Shown in pieces: positions 1 to 8,900 of a stretch of 35,258 nucleotides of DNA. Both the position numbers and the translations under genes were made by a program. The stretch is taken from contig JAFSVH010000078.1 in NCBI GenBank assembly GCA_017450215.1, positions 1-35,258 on the forward strand. The letters are read 5' to 3'. The notes below the pieces were generated by a model. That model worked only from the letters and a program-made list of their open reading frames with translations, made no database searches and had not been told where the DNA came from. This DNA is from Bacilli bacterium. Its GTDB lineage: Bacteria > Bacillota_I > Bacilli_A > ML615J-28 > CAG-698. Position 1 is the first letter of the stretch. Each line of letters starts with the position of its first letter.

Positions 1-21
1 TATTTGACTAGTTAGGTCTTC

Positions 22-50
22 TTTATATCTATCAACAAACTTCTTGACAA
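22..50 (-). promoter_or_regulatory. leftward promoter for a gene outside the window
   Basis: On the minus strand TTGTCA (45-50) and TATAAA (22-27) are separated by exactly 17 bases. Transcription would start near position 15 and leave the window. One copy of the repeated palindrome at 31-47 lies in the spacer and runs into the -35 hexamer, which is a typical repressor position. The controlled gene is not visible, so its identity is unknown. Confidence 0.5.
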
Positions 51-133
51 TGCTCATCAACAAACTTCTTGAGAGAGAGCATTTATGCTCATAAAAATAA
101 AATAAAAATATTACAAATCAACAAAATTATTGA
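31..133. repeat. three operator-like palindromic repeats
   Basis: ATCAACAAACTTCTTGA occurs exactly at 31-47 and 56-72, and a close variant, ATCAACAAAATTATTGA, lies at 117-133. The 16-base core is an imperfect palindrome of the form TCAANAANNTTNTTGA with six of eight base pairs matched, typical of a dimeric regulator site. Copy 1 sits between the -35 and -10 of the leftward promoter, copy 2 just upstream of the -35, and copy 3 further upstream. I do not recognise the regulator. A short inverted repeat, GAGCATTTATGCTC, lies between copies 2 and 3 at 77-90. Confidence 0.6.
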
Positions 134-148
134 TAGAGCCATAAATAA

Positions 149-179
149 AAGATGTAACACATCAATAGTGTTACATCTT
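149..179 (-). terminator. terminator of the EF-G-like gene
   Basis: A perfect 12-base stem (149-160 with 168-179) closes a 7-base loop, 12 bases beyond the stop codon of the EF-G-like gene. The minus-strand side is followed by a T-rich stretch. The plus-strand side also carries a T run at 183-189, so it may work in both directions. Confidence 0.85.
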
Positions 180-190
180 GAATTTTTTTA

Positions 191-2278
191 TTATGCGTGA
201 TTTTCTTCGATAATCTTCTTAATCTTTTCTTCTGGAACTTGATCATAACGTAAGAATGTACGAGAGAATCTACCACTAGCTTGAGTCATTGCTTTTAAGT
301 CATTAGCATATTTTACGATTTCTGCTTCTGGAACTTCAGCAACAATTTCAGTCTTACCATTACCAACAGCATTTTGACCTAAGATACGACCTCTTCTCTT
401 GCTCATATCACCCATAACTGATCCTACATATTCATCTTTAATAATGATATGTAATTCCATAATAGGTTCAAGAATTGTAGGCTTAATAACTGGTCCTTCA
501 ATTCTCTTTCCACTTGTGCCTTGAGCACATGCATTTTCCCAAGATAACTTAGCAGCTAAAACGAATGATAATTCGTTAGAATCAACTGGATGGTAAGAAC
601 CATCAGTTAAAGTAGCTTTAACACCAATAACAGGGAATCCAGCAAGAGGACCTTTTTCTAAAGCAAGCTTTAATCCTTTTTCAACAGCAGGGAAGTAGTT
701 TTTAGGAACTGATCCACCAAATACTTCTTCATGGAATTCAAATGGTTCAGTTGTTGTTTCAAATCTAATCCAAACATCACCATATTGACCAGCACCACCA
801 GATTGCTTCTTGTGCTTTCCTTGTACACCGTGTTGATCTGTCTTGCCTTTGATTGTCTCACGATAAACAACTTTAGGATCATCAGTACCAACTTCAACCT
901 TGAATGAATTCTTTAATTTTTCTAAGATGTATCCAATATGAGTAGAACCTTGTCCACCAATTAATAATTGAGCAGTTTCAGGGTTTCTCTTGAATTCAAA
1001 TGTTGGATCTTCTTGTGATAATTTTTGAAGAGCAGTTGAAATCTTTTCTTCGTCTTGTTTTTGCTTTGGTTGAATAGCATAATAAATAACAGGAGTAGGA
1101 TATTCAGGCATATCAAATAAAGCAGGATTCTTTTTATCACAAATTGTAAATCCAGTTTGTAATTCTGGTAATTTAGAAACAGCAACGATATCACCAGCAA
1201 ATGCTTGATCTAAAGCGATTTGAGTCTTACCCATCATAGAGAAGATTTGAGGCATCTTGATTGTTTCATCAATATTTTGAATATAATATTCATTACCAGT
1301 CTTAACTGTACCAGAATAAATCTTAAATAAGTTAATTGTACCAACAAATGGGTCAACAATAGTCTTAAAGATATAAGCACTAACTGCTTCATCATCTTTA
1401 ACAGCTCTCTTTAATACTGCACCACTTGCAGGATCCTTTGGAGCTTTTGTGCATCTATCAAGAAGTGTAGGTAAATAATCAACTACTAAATCTAATAATA
1501 CATCAACGCTATTGTTCTTTAAACCAGCAGCACAAATAAGTGGGAATAAATCACCATTAGCAATACTTACCTTTAATCCAGCTTTTAGATCTTCATCTTC
1601 AAGCATTAATTCTTCCATATATTTATCTAATAATTCTTCACTTGTTTCAGCTGCTTTTTCATATAAAGCTTCTTTATCAGCTTCAATTTCACTTTGGTAA
1701 GCACTTAAAGGTCCTTCTTTACCAGCAACAACTTCTTTACCTTCAACTGTTAAAGCAACACCTTTGAAATTATTTTCTCCTCCAACTGGATAAGCAAAAG
1801 CCATAACTTTATCGCCAAAAGCTTCTTTAACTTCACCAAATACCTTATCAAACTTAACATTTTCTTTATCCATCTTATTAAGTAAGATAAATGTTGGAGT
1901 ATTAGTTTTTCTTAATTCTTCAAAACATCTTTCTGTTCCAACTTCAATACCTTTAGATGCATCAATTAAAAGAATTGCAGCATCAGAAACACTTAATACA
2001 TTGTCAAGTTCTCCAATGAATTCTTCACTTCCTGGTGTATCTAAGAAGTTAATCTTTGTACCTTTCCATTCAACAGGTATAAGACTTGTTGAAAGAGTTG
2101 TTTGTTTGTTTTGTTCTTCTGGTGTATAGTCACCAACTGTATTTTTCTTTTCAACTTCACCTTTTTTATCAATTGCTTTTCCAGCAAATAACAAAGCTTC
2201 AGCAAGACTAGTCTTACCTGAACCCATGTGACCTAGAAGTGCGACGTTTCTAATCGAATTAGCATGATATTCCTTCAT
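191..2278 (-). CDS. EF-G-like translational GTPase (EF-G-2 type paralogue)
   Basis: A 695-residue GTPase with full EF-G architecture: G domain, domain II, and the C-terminal domains III-V. The P-loop is GHMGSGKT (residues 16-23), Walker B/G3 is DTPG (80-83) and G4 is NKMD (134-137). The P-loop and the sequence around switch I resemble the second EF-G family (Thermus EF-G-2 type) rather than canonical FusA, so I do not call it fusA. The residue after DTPG, normally the catalytic histidine in EF-G, is Ser84. It has a strong AGGAGG site 7 bases before the ATG, its own promoter, and a terminator. The exact role of this family is poorly defined; a ribosome-associated GTPase is the safe statement. 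The true fusA is presumably elsewhere. Confidence 0.93.
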   Translation of the reverse strand: MKEYHANSIRNVALLGHMGSGKTSLAEALLFAGKAIDKKGEVEKKNTVGDYTPEEQNKQTTLSTSLIPVEWKGTKINFLDTPGSEEFIGELDNVLSVSDAAILLIDASKGIEVGTERCFEELRKTNTPTFILLNKMDKENVKFDKVFGEVKEAFGDKVMAFAYPVGGENNFKGVALTVEGKEVVAGKEGPLSAYQSEIEADKEALYEKAAETSEELLDKYMEELMLEDEDLKAGLKVSIANGDLFPLICAAGLKNNSVDVLLDLVVDYLPTLLDRCTKAPKDPASGAVLKRAVKDDEAVSAYIFKTIVDPFVGTINLFKIYSGTVKTGNEYYIQNIDETIKMPQIFSMMGKTQIALDQAFAGDIVAVSKLPELQTGFTICDKKNPALFDMPEYPTPVIYYAIQPKQKQDEEKISTALQKLSQEDPTFEFKRNPETAQLLIGGQGSTHIGYILEKLKNSFKVEVGTDDPKVVYRETIKGKTDQHGVQGKHKKQSGGAGQYGDVWIRFETTTEPFEFHEEVFGGSVPKNYFPAVEKGLKLALEKGPLAGFPVIGVKATLTDGSYHPVDSNELSFVLAAKLSWENACAQGTSGKRIEGPVIKPTILEPIMELHIIIKDEYVGSVMGDMSKRRGRILGQNAVGNGKTEIVAEVPEAEIVKYANDLKAMTQASGRFSRTFLRYDQVPEEKIKKIIEENHA

Positions 2279-2307
2279 TTCATTTCCTCCTAAACAAATT
2301 AAAAAAA

Positions 2308-2333
2308 TAATTTTTATAAATAATTTTTATAAA
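2308..2333. repeat. 13-base tandem duplication in the EF-G-like leader
   Basis: The unit TAATTTTTATAAA occurs twice in direct tandem (2308-2320 and 2321-2333, plus strand), inside the roughly 80-base untranslated leader of the EF-G-like gene. It is very A+T-rich and may simply be slippage, although it can form weak A-T hairpins. Confidence 0.6.
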
Positions 2334-2363
2334 ATACGAATATTTTTTGCGCATTACTATTAG

Positions 2364-2392
2364 ATTATACTATATACATCTTTCATTTGCAA
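2364..2392 (-). promoter_or_regulatory. promoter of the EF-G-like gene
   Basis: On the minus strand TTGCAA (2387-2392), a 17-base spacer, and a perfect TATAAT (2364-2369) lie about 85 bases upstream of the ATG. Start is expected near 2357. There is no clear terminator between the upstream U32 gene and this promoter, so readthrough may add to expression. Confidence 0.75.
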
Positions 2393-2450
2393 GTGTTATT
2401 TAATGAACATTATTAACTAACCAAAAAAGCACTCACAAAATATAATATAA

Positions 2451-4808
2451 TTATTCAACTCCAGTGACATATGCACCATGAGTTGTCAGTGAATTATATT
2501 CTTTACCATTGATATTTTTATCAAAACAATTTTTATAATTATTAATGACATCAACAGTCTCTTTATAATTCTCAATAACAAAATCAAGTAATATATTATT
2601 AATTCCCATCTTTCTAATATTTTCTATATTATCAATTAAACTTGTAATTCTAGAATTTAGTACTTTCATATTACAATCAATTGTTCTTACAAGTGGAAAT
2701 TCATAATCTTTTTTATCTTTTAAATAATATTGATGCTTCATACATTCTAAGCATCCTTTATTTTTATATCCATATGCTTTGTTAATAACACAATGCTTCA
2801 TAATCATCATTTCATATCGACCATAAACCATCATCATCAAATTAGGCATAAATTTAAATTTTGCTTTAAAGCTATCAATCATTTCTTTTATCTCTTCACC
2901 ACTTAATTCAGGACTTAAACCAACTACATTAACACCAGATTCAATCAAATGATTTATCGAATATATATTCATAACATTATTATAAACAGATGAAATAATT
3001 TCTCCGTCAATATTAACTATTATATCTTTACCACTTAAACGAGGATTCATATAATATACATTAATTTCTCTTTTTTTAAGTTCAGAATATAATTCTTCAT
3101 TTTCTGTAATGATATATTTGATATCACAATCAACACAAGCCATAGCTTGCTCTAATCTACTAACCTTCACAATTAACTTATCATTACTTTTTGCTATGAT
3201 ATTTGCTTTACTATAATATTTATATATATCTTTTCGATTTTTATATTCTTCTTTAAATCTTTCATCAATTTTTTCACTTAATAATTCAATCGCTTTTCTT
3301 CTTAATTCATTAATTTCTTTTATAGGTAAGAACAAAACTCGACCAATGTATGTTAATTTTTCAAAGCAATATTCAGTATCACTAATTTTACTTATTTGAG
3401 ATATGATCCTATCTTTCATATTCTCATTATTTGCTAATTCACATAATTCACTTGATCTAGCTTCTACTTCGATATCTTTATATTTAAGTATTAAAGATAA
3501 ATAATAATCTTCTTCTTTCACAATTCCTTCAATCATTATTTTTTTATCATTAATATCTTTAATATTATCAATTAGCTTTTTATCTTTAGTTTTAAGAACT
3601 ACTAATTCATTTATATTTTTTATTTTTGCTTCATTCAAATGACTAAATAGTTTTATTGTGTCCCCAGTTGAAGCAGTCTTAACTAGATTAATAGAATTGT
3701 TTTTATTTATTTTATACATATTATTTACAATGATAGCATCAATTGTTTCATCATATGTTTGATTATTTCTTCTAACAATTCTAATACAATCATCAATATT
3801 AAGTTCATCATTCAATTTAATATAAATGTTCTTATTTTCTTTTTTAATTACATTACCTATTTCAATACCTAAATGATTAACAGTATCAATATTTGATATC
3901 AAATTATTATCTTCATTTAAAATATAACCTTTTGTGAAAGAACGATTATAAACAGATTTTAATTCTTTTAACGAAATATCATTACTTACATTTCTAGTTT
4001 TATTATAATAATCATCAATTTTTTGCTTATACCATTTAGTAGTAATAGCTACATATTCACTTTCTTTGCTTCTTCCTTCAATTTTTAATGAATCAACTCC
4101 TGCATCAATTAAATCAAAAAGATGAGGTAAAGTCATTAAATCTTTCATACTCAAATAATATTTTTTATTTATTATTTCTTTTTCTAATCCATTATCAAAT
4201 TCAAGTTCATATTCTTGTCTACAGCTTTGAGCACATTTACCTCTATTACCACTTCTTCCGCCAATTAAGCTAGACATCAAACAATTACCACTATAGCTCA
4301 TACAAAGAGCACCATGACAAAATACTTCAAGCTCAATATCTAAGTTTTCTTTAATTCTTTTAATTTCTTTTAGTGAACATTCTCTAGCAAGTACAATTCT
4401 TTTAATTCCTAAATTTTTTAGTTTGATTGCATCTTCCAAACAAGTGCAATTCATTTGAGTTGATGCATGAAGAACTAAATTAGGAATTGCTTTATGAAGA
4501 ATATCAATCAAACCCAAATCTTGAACTAGAATTGCATCCACTCCACTTTTATATAATTCACAAACAAAATTTAATACTTCATTTATTTCACTATCTTTAA
4601 TTAATGTATTAACAGTAACATAAATAGAAACATCACGAAGATGAGCATATTTAATCATTTCTTTAATTTCAGTAATTGAAAAGTTTTTTACAAAATTTCT
4701 TGCATTAAAATTTTTGCCAGCCAAATAAATTGCATTTGCACCATTATTAATGGCACTAATAAATGCATCATATGATCCAGCTGGAGCTAATAATTCAACT
4801 CTTTTCAT
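2451..4808 (-). CDS. U32 family protein, long form with DUF3656-like insert (RlhA-like)
   Basis: A 785-residue U32 family protein. The family signature runs from E161 to S179 (EVFCHGALC at 161-169), with cysteines at 164, 169, 176, 192 and 196. The relatives UbiU/UbiV use four cysteines to hold a [4Fe-4S] cluster, which suggests the same here. The long middle region matches the form represented by E. coli RlhA/YdcP, which hydroxylates 23S rRNA C2501. A second Cys group lies near the C-terminus (GCLECMKH). The name 'collagenase/protease' in databases is historical; RNA hydroxylation is the better inference, and RlhA versus the tRNA-acting TrhP cannot be settled here. AAGGAGG lies 5 bases before the ATG. 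A degV terminator hairpin sits only about 20 bases upstream of the start. Confidence 0.88.
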   Translation of the reverse strand: MKRVELLAPAGSYDAFISAINNGANAIYLAGKNFNARNFVKNFSITEIKEMIKYAHLRDVSIYVTVNTLIKDSEINEVLNFVCELYKSGVDAILVQDLGLIDILHKAIPNLVLHASTQMNCTCLEDAIKLKNLGIKRIVLARECSLKEIKRIKENLDIELEVFCHGALCMSYSGNCLMSSLIGGRSGNRGKCAQSCRQEYELEFDNGLEKEIINKKYYLSMKDLMTLPHLFDLIDAGVDSLKIEGRSKESEYVAITTKWYKQKIDDYYNKTRNVSNDISLKELKSVYNRSFTKGYILNEDNNLISNIDTVNHLGIEIGNVIKKENKNIYIKLNDELNIDDCIRIVRRNNQTYDETIDAIIVNNMYKINKNNSINLVKTASTGDTIKLFSHLNEAKIKNINELVVLKTKDKKLIDNIKDINDKKIMIEGIVKEEDYYLSLILKYKDIEVEARSSELCELANNENMKDRIISQISKISDTEYCFEKLTYIGRVLFLPIKEINELRRKAIELLSEKIDERFKEEYKNRKDIYKYYSKANIIAKSNDKLIVKVSRLEQAMACVDCDIKYIITENEELYSELKKREINVYYMNPRLSGKDIIVNIDGEIISSVYNNVMNIYSINHLIESGVNVVGLSPELSGEEIKEMIDSFKAKFKFMPNLMMMVYGRYEMMIMKHCVINKAYGYKNKGCLECMKHQYYLKDKKDYEFPLVRTIDCNMKVLNSRITSLIDNIENIRKMGINNILLDFVIENYKETVDVINNYKNCFDKNINGKEYNSLTTHGAYVTGVE

Positions 4809-4828
4809 GATGTCCTCCTTCTCTTAAT

Positions 4829-4853
4829 AAAAGCCTAGGAACACTAGGCTTTT
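4829..4853 (-). terminator. hairpin between degV and the U32 gene
   Basis: A 10-base stem AAAAGCCTAG / CTAGGCTTTT closes a 5-base loop. On the minus strand it ends in TTTTATT, a short T tract. It is placed after degV but ends about 20 bases before the U32 start codon, so U32 transcripts must either read through it or begin within it. It may be a leaky terminator. Confidence 0.75.
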
Positions 4854-4897
4854 AGTTTTTGATTAATTATAAATTAAGATAAATAATGTATTATTTA

Positions 4898-5764
4898 TTA
4901 TACTTCTTTTTCTTTAAGTTCTTTTAAAATATATAAAACACCGATAGTTCTAGGTCCACAATGTGTAGCTACAGTACCACCTGCTCTAGTTTCCATGATG
5001 ATGCTTTTATCAAAATATTTAGATAATTCTCTCTTCAAATATACAGCATCACTATCAGCCCAAGGATGAGTTACTAGAATATGATCTAGGTCAACATTAT
5101 CTTTTTGATCTATTATGTCACTTAGCATAATATCAAGAGCTTTTTTATATCCCATTGGCTTCTTTGTGATTTCCATTTTACCATCACGAACAGCAATAAT
5201 TGGTTTAATATGCAAAGCACTAGCAATATATTTAGTAGTAGATTTACATCTTCCACCCATATGTAAATATTTTAATGTATCAACACAGAATTGACATCTA
5301 ACAAGTGGAACAATACGTTCAATTTCTTCTTTGATTTCAAGAGCACTCATCTTGCCTTCTTCAATGAACTTAATTATTTTTAATACTAATAATCCAGTAC
5401 CACCACTTAAATTCATAGAATCAATTGGATAAACATTATCAAAATTAGATGCAGCAATCAAAACAGATTGATGATTTGAAGAGAATCCACTACCAAGACC
5501 AATATAGATAATTGATTCATATTCTTTAGCATACATATTAAAACACTCTTCAATTTCAAATGGTGACATTGCTGAAGTCTTAGGAAGTTGTTTATTTTCA
5601 TCAATCAATCCAAATAAACCTATTGTATCGATATCAACACCATCTCGATATGACTTCCCACCAATAGAAACTCTAAAATGCATAATGTGAACATCTTTTT
5701 CACGTAAAAACTCTTGTGGCAAATCTACACTACTATCTACAATTAATTTAATTCTTTTATCCAT
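4898..5764 (-). CDS. DegV family fatty-acid-binding protein
   Basis: A 288-residue DegV-fold protein, of the usual length. The N-terminus (KLIVDSSVDLP) is the typical first strand, followed by the family's KTSAMSP-like fatty-acid-carboxylate contact region around residues 60-67. The C-terminal half has the VDTLKYLHMGGR segment, where the family usually has L-x-x-GGR, and ends with THCGPRTIGVLY. Members of this family (FakB) bind a fatty acid and present it to the kinase FakA for phospholipid synthesis; no fakA is seen here. It has a strong GGAGG site 6 bases before the ATG, its own promoter, and a downstream hairpin, so it is probably transcribed separately from the amidase gene upstream. Which fatty acid it binds cannot be read from the sequence. 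Confidence 0.9.
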   Translation of the reverse strand: MDKRIKLIVDSSVDLPQEFLREKDVHIMHFRVSIGGKSYRDGVDIDTIGLFGLIDENKQLPKTSAMSPFEIEECFNMYAKEYESIIYIGLGSGFSSNHQSVLIAASNFDNVYPIDSMNLSGGTGLLVLKIIKFIEEGKMSALEIKEEIERIVPLVRCQFCVDTLKYLHMGGRCKSTTKYIASALHIKPIIAVRDGKMEITKKPMGYKKALDIMLSDIIDQKDNVDLDHILVTHPWADSDAVYLKRELSKYFDKSIIMETRAGGTVATHCGPRTIGVLYILKELKEKEV

Positions 5765-5801
5765 ACGCCACCTCCAAATATTTTTAACCTATTACATAAA
5801 A

Positions 5802-5830
5802 ATTATAACTTATAAGCCAAGGTTTTTCAA
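5802..5830 (-). promoter_or_regulatory. promoter of degV
   Basis: TTGAAA (5825-5830), a 17-base spacer and TATAAT (5802-5807) on the minus strand, about 38 bases upstream of the degV ATG. It lies just downstream of the terminator that ends the large amidase gene. Confidence 0.75.
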
Positions 5831-5861
5831 TAAAAAAATTATTTTTTTTATTTTCTAAAAA

Positions 5862-5895
5862 AAGAGATTAATAGTTTTAACGCTATCAATCTCTT
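5862..5895 (-). terminator. terminator of the large amidase gene
   Basis: A 13-base stem with one mismatch (5862-5874 with 5883-5895) and an 8-base loop, followed on the minus strand by a run of seven T. It begins 30 bases after the stop codon. Confidence 0.8.
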
Positions 5896-5925
5896 ATGAT
5901 AATTTATTATTTAATAATTTATTAT

Positions 5926-8900
5926 TTATCTACTATAAATACCATTGATTGCTGAAGCAAGAATGATTTCTTCTTTTTGACCACCCTTAGTAATAACAAC
6001 TTTATAAGCAATCAATTTAGCTTTAGCATCTTGAGTTGCTCTTTCAGAGTTACCTTCATTACCTGAAACGATAGAGAATTCAAATTTATAATCACTGAAC
6101 TTAGTTAATTTTTCGTATTCAGCAATAACTAATTCTTTAAACTTCCACCAAATCTCTAGATCATTTTCAAGCATAGGTTGTGGACAATCTTTAGCACTAT
6201 AGAAATGATGTCCTACAACTCTTGTGATATCAAGATTATTATCTTGCATTAATTTTGCAACTAATTGAGCAGTCTTATGCCATGTATACCATAAATCACT
6301 ACCTAGGTTAACTGCAGATTCGATACCGATAGAATTCAAGTTACCACCTTTACTACAAATTCTACCAGAGCTAATTTGACTATAGCACCACCAAGTAGTA
6401 CCCATGTAATACTGTCCATCAACAATCTTAAATGCCAAGCCCATATTGTTAATACAAGGTTGTTCTTTTCCGTTAGCAACAAATGTATCACCAGTAACTT
6501 TCTTAGTAGCTTCAGTTGTTCCAGTTGGAACATCTATTGTAGTTTCTTTACCATTAATCTTAAATTTAGAATTTGAACTAATTCCCCAAACAGGATATTG
6601 TGGATCTCCTTCTTCATACATAACACCAGTTGGATACCAATAGAATGGTGTATCAGTCTTATCACCAGCATGAAAACCAATTAATGAATCATCAAGACAA
6701 TGGAATACACCATCATTACCAGTTACATAATGGATAGATGTACCATTACCACCAGTAGCAAAATAATTTGCATTAGCAGCAGCTGTAGCACCTTTAGCCA
6801 TATTTCCAGTATAGTGAACACAAATGAATTCAGTTGATGATTTCTTTCCACCATGGTTGCTTGATATAGCAGCTTGAGCTGCTTCATATTGACGATTAAT
6901 TACTAATTCTTCATTATATAATAAATCACTTACTGAACCAAAGATATCCATATAATAACTTGGAGTACCAGCACCAATACCTAAATTATATCTAGTGAAT
7001 ACATTACTTTCATGACTATTAAGAACAAGTTGTAATACATCACTAACATTTTGACCTACAACTGTAACAAGGAAATCAAAATAGATTTCTTGATCATTGA
7101 ATACATATGCTCTGATATTTACATTACCTTCGCTAACACCTTTTACAACACCTTTATTATCAACAGTTGCAATTGCTTCATCTAAGCTCTTCCAAGCTAA
7201 AATAGCTTCACTTTGATCTTGTAAAATATAAGTAGCATTTAATTGAATAGTATCACCTACTGTCACATATGAATTAGTTTCATAAGATATTTCAAATCTA
7301 CCTGGTGCATAAACCATAATTTCAATCTCCTGATTCAAACTGCTGTTAGCAGCTACTTTTATACTTAATGTAGCAACACCAATCTTCTTTGTATGAATCA
7401 ATCCAGTTTGTGAAACCGTAAAGATTGCTTCATTTGAAGAAGTAAATGTTACATTTTGATTATATGTATTAGATGGATTAAATAACCATTCTAATTGTAA
7501 ATCTTCTAAATAAGGAATTCCTTCATCTGGTAAATTAACAACGATGAAATCATTAGCATCAACTAATAATTGCCATGTAGCTGTTAATGATAAATTTTCA
7601 TTATATGAAGCTGGAATTTCAGTTAATACTGTTCCAAATTCATCCATCCAACCTTCAAAAGCATAACCAGCTCTTGTAGGTTTTGGAAGTGCTGTAACCT
7701 TACCTGGAGCATATGATGTAATTGCATTATTAGGATTAGTTCCACCATTAGTATTGTAAACAATGTTATTACTTAATGAATATAAAGCACCAAATGTTAA
7801 AACGGCATCTTTACTGCAATCATTAGAATGACTACTATTTAAGAATAAACTATCAGCAACATTATTAACACCATAATAGCTATGTTTAGAATCAATAGTG
7901 ATATCAGTATCACTGTTCTTAACAACATATGTACCACTACAATTAGTAAGTACATTGTCACTCAATGTAACTTTACTATCGCTTGTTAAATCAGTAGCAT
8001 CTAATCTTAATAACATATAAGAATTAACTATTTCGTTACATGTAATTTCAATATTTGCTGTACCAGTTCCAGTAAATTTAGTAAATGTAGCAGCAGCATG
8101 ACTTGCAGCTGTTTGTCCGCAGCTCTCAAATTTATTATTTATAATATTAAAGTTTCCAGCACCAAAGCCTCTAAACCATAATACATATTGAGAATAATTA
8201 TAGAAATAATTACCAATGATATTGACATCACCATAGAGTGCATTAGCACCATCAGTTGTCTTAACACCATCATTGTAATTAGATTTAACTGTACCACCAT
8301 AAAATTCTGAATTTTCGATTGTTAAATTCTTGACGAAATTAACAAATGCAATCATAGGTCTACCAGTTGTTAAAGCATTTATTCTAGCTTTCTTAATTGC
8401 GATATTGCTCAATTCAAATCCAGCTCCAGCAGCAAGATTAAATGGAGCAACATTGTTACTTTGAGAATCAGGGTTAACTGTACTACCACTTACTACGCAA
8501 TTTAAGAATTGAACATTATCAATATTCCTATCAGTTGCAAAAGTGAATTTTGCTAATCCAGTAATAGAAACACCATCAATAATAACATTATCACTTGCTA
8601 CAACTAAATCAGATGTAAATACAGTTTCATTACCACGTTCAGTTACATTAGGATTAAGTCCATAATTAGCACCCTTAATAGTAACAGCTTTATCAATAGT
8701 AGCACCAGCGAAAGAACCACTTAATACATAAATAGTATCACCATCTTTACTAGCTGCTAAAGCATCAGCAAGTGTATTATAACTAGCATTAGCACCAACA
8801 ATTAAACCAGTTGCAAAATTAGCATAAACTGTAACATCTGCAGTTTGGTTCTTGATTTCAGAAACATATACTCTAGATCCTTGACTTAAAGTCCAACCTA

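Noticed and set aside
31-133. A short CRISPR-like array
   Set aside because: There are only three 17-base copies with unequal spacing (25 and 61 bases), overlapping promoter elements; no spacers of constant length and no cas genes.
2451-4808. A secreted collagenase
   Set aside because: There is no signal peptide, and long U32 proteins with this cysteine pattern are linked to RNA hydroxylation and Fe-S binding.
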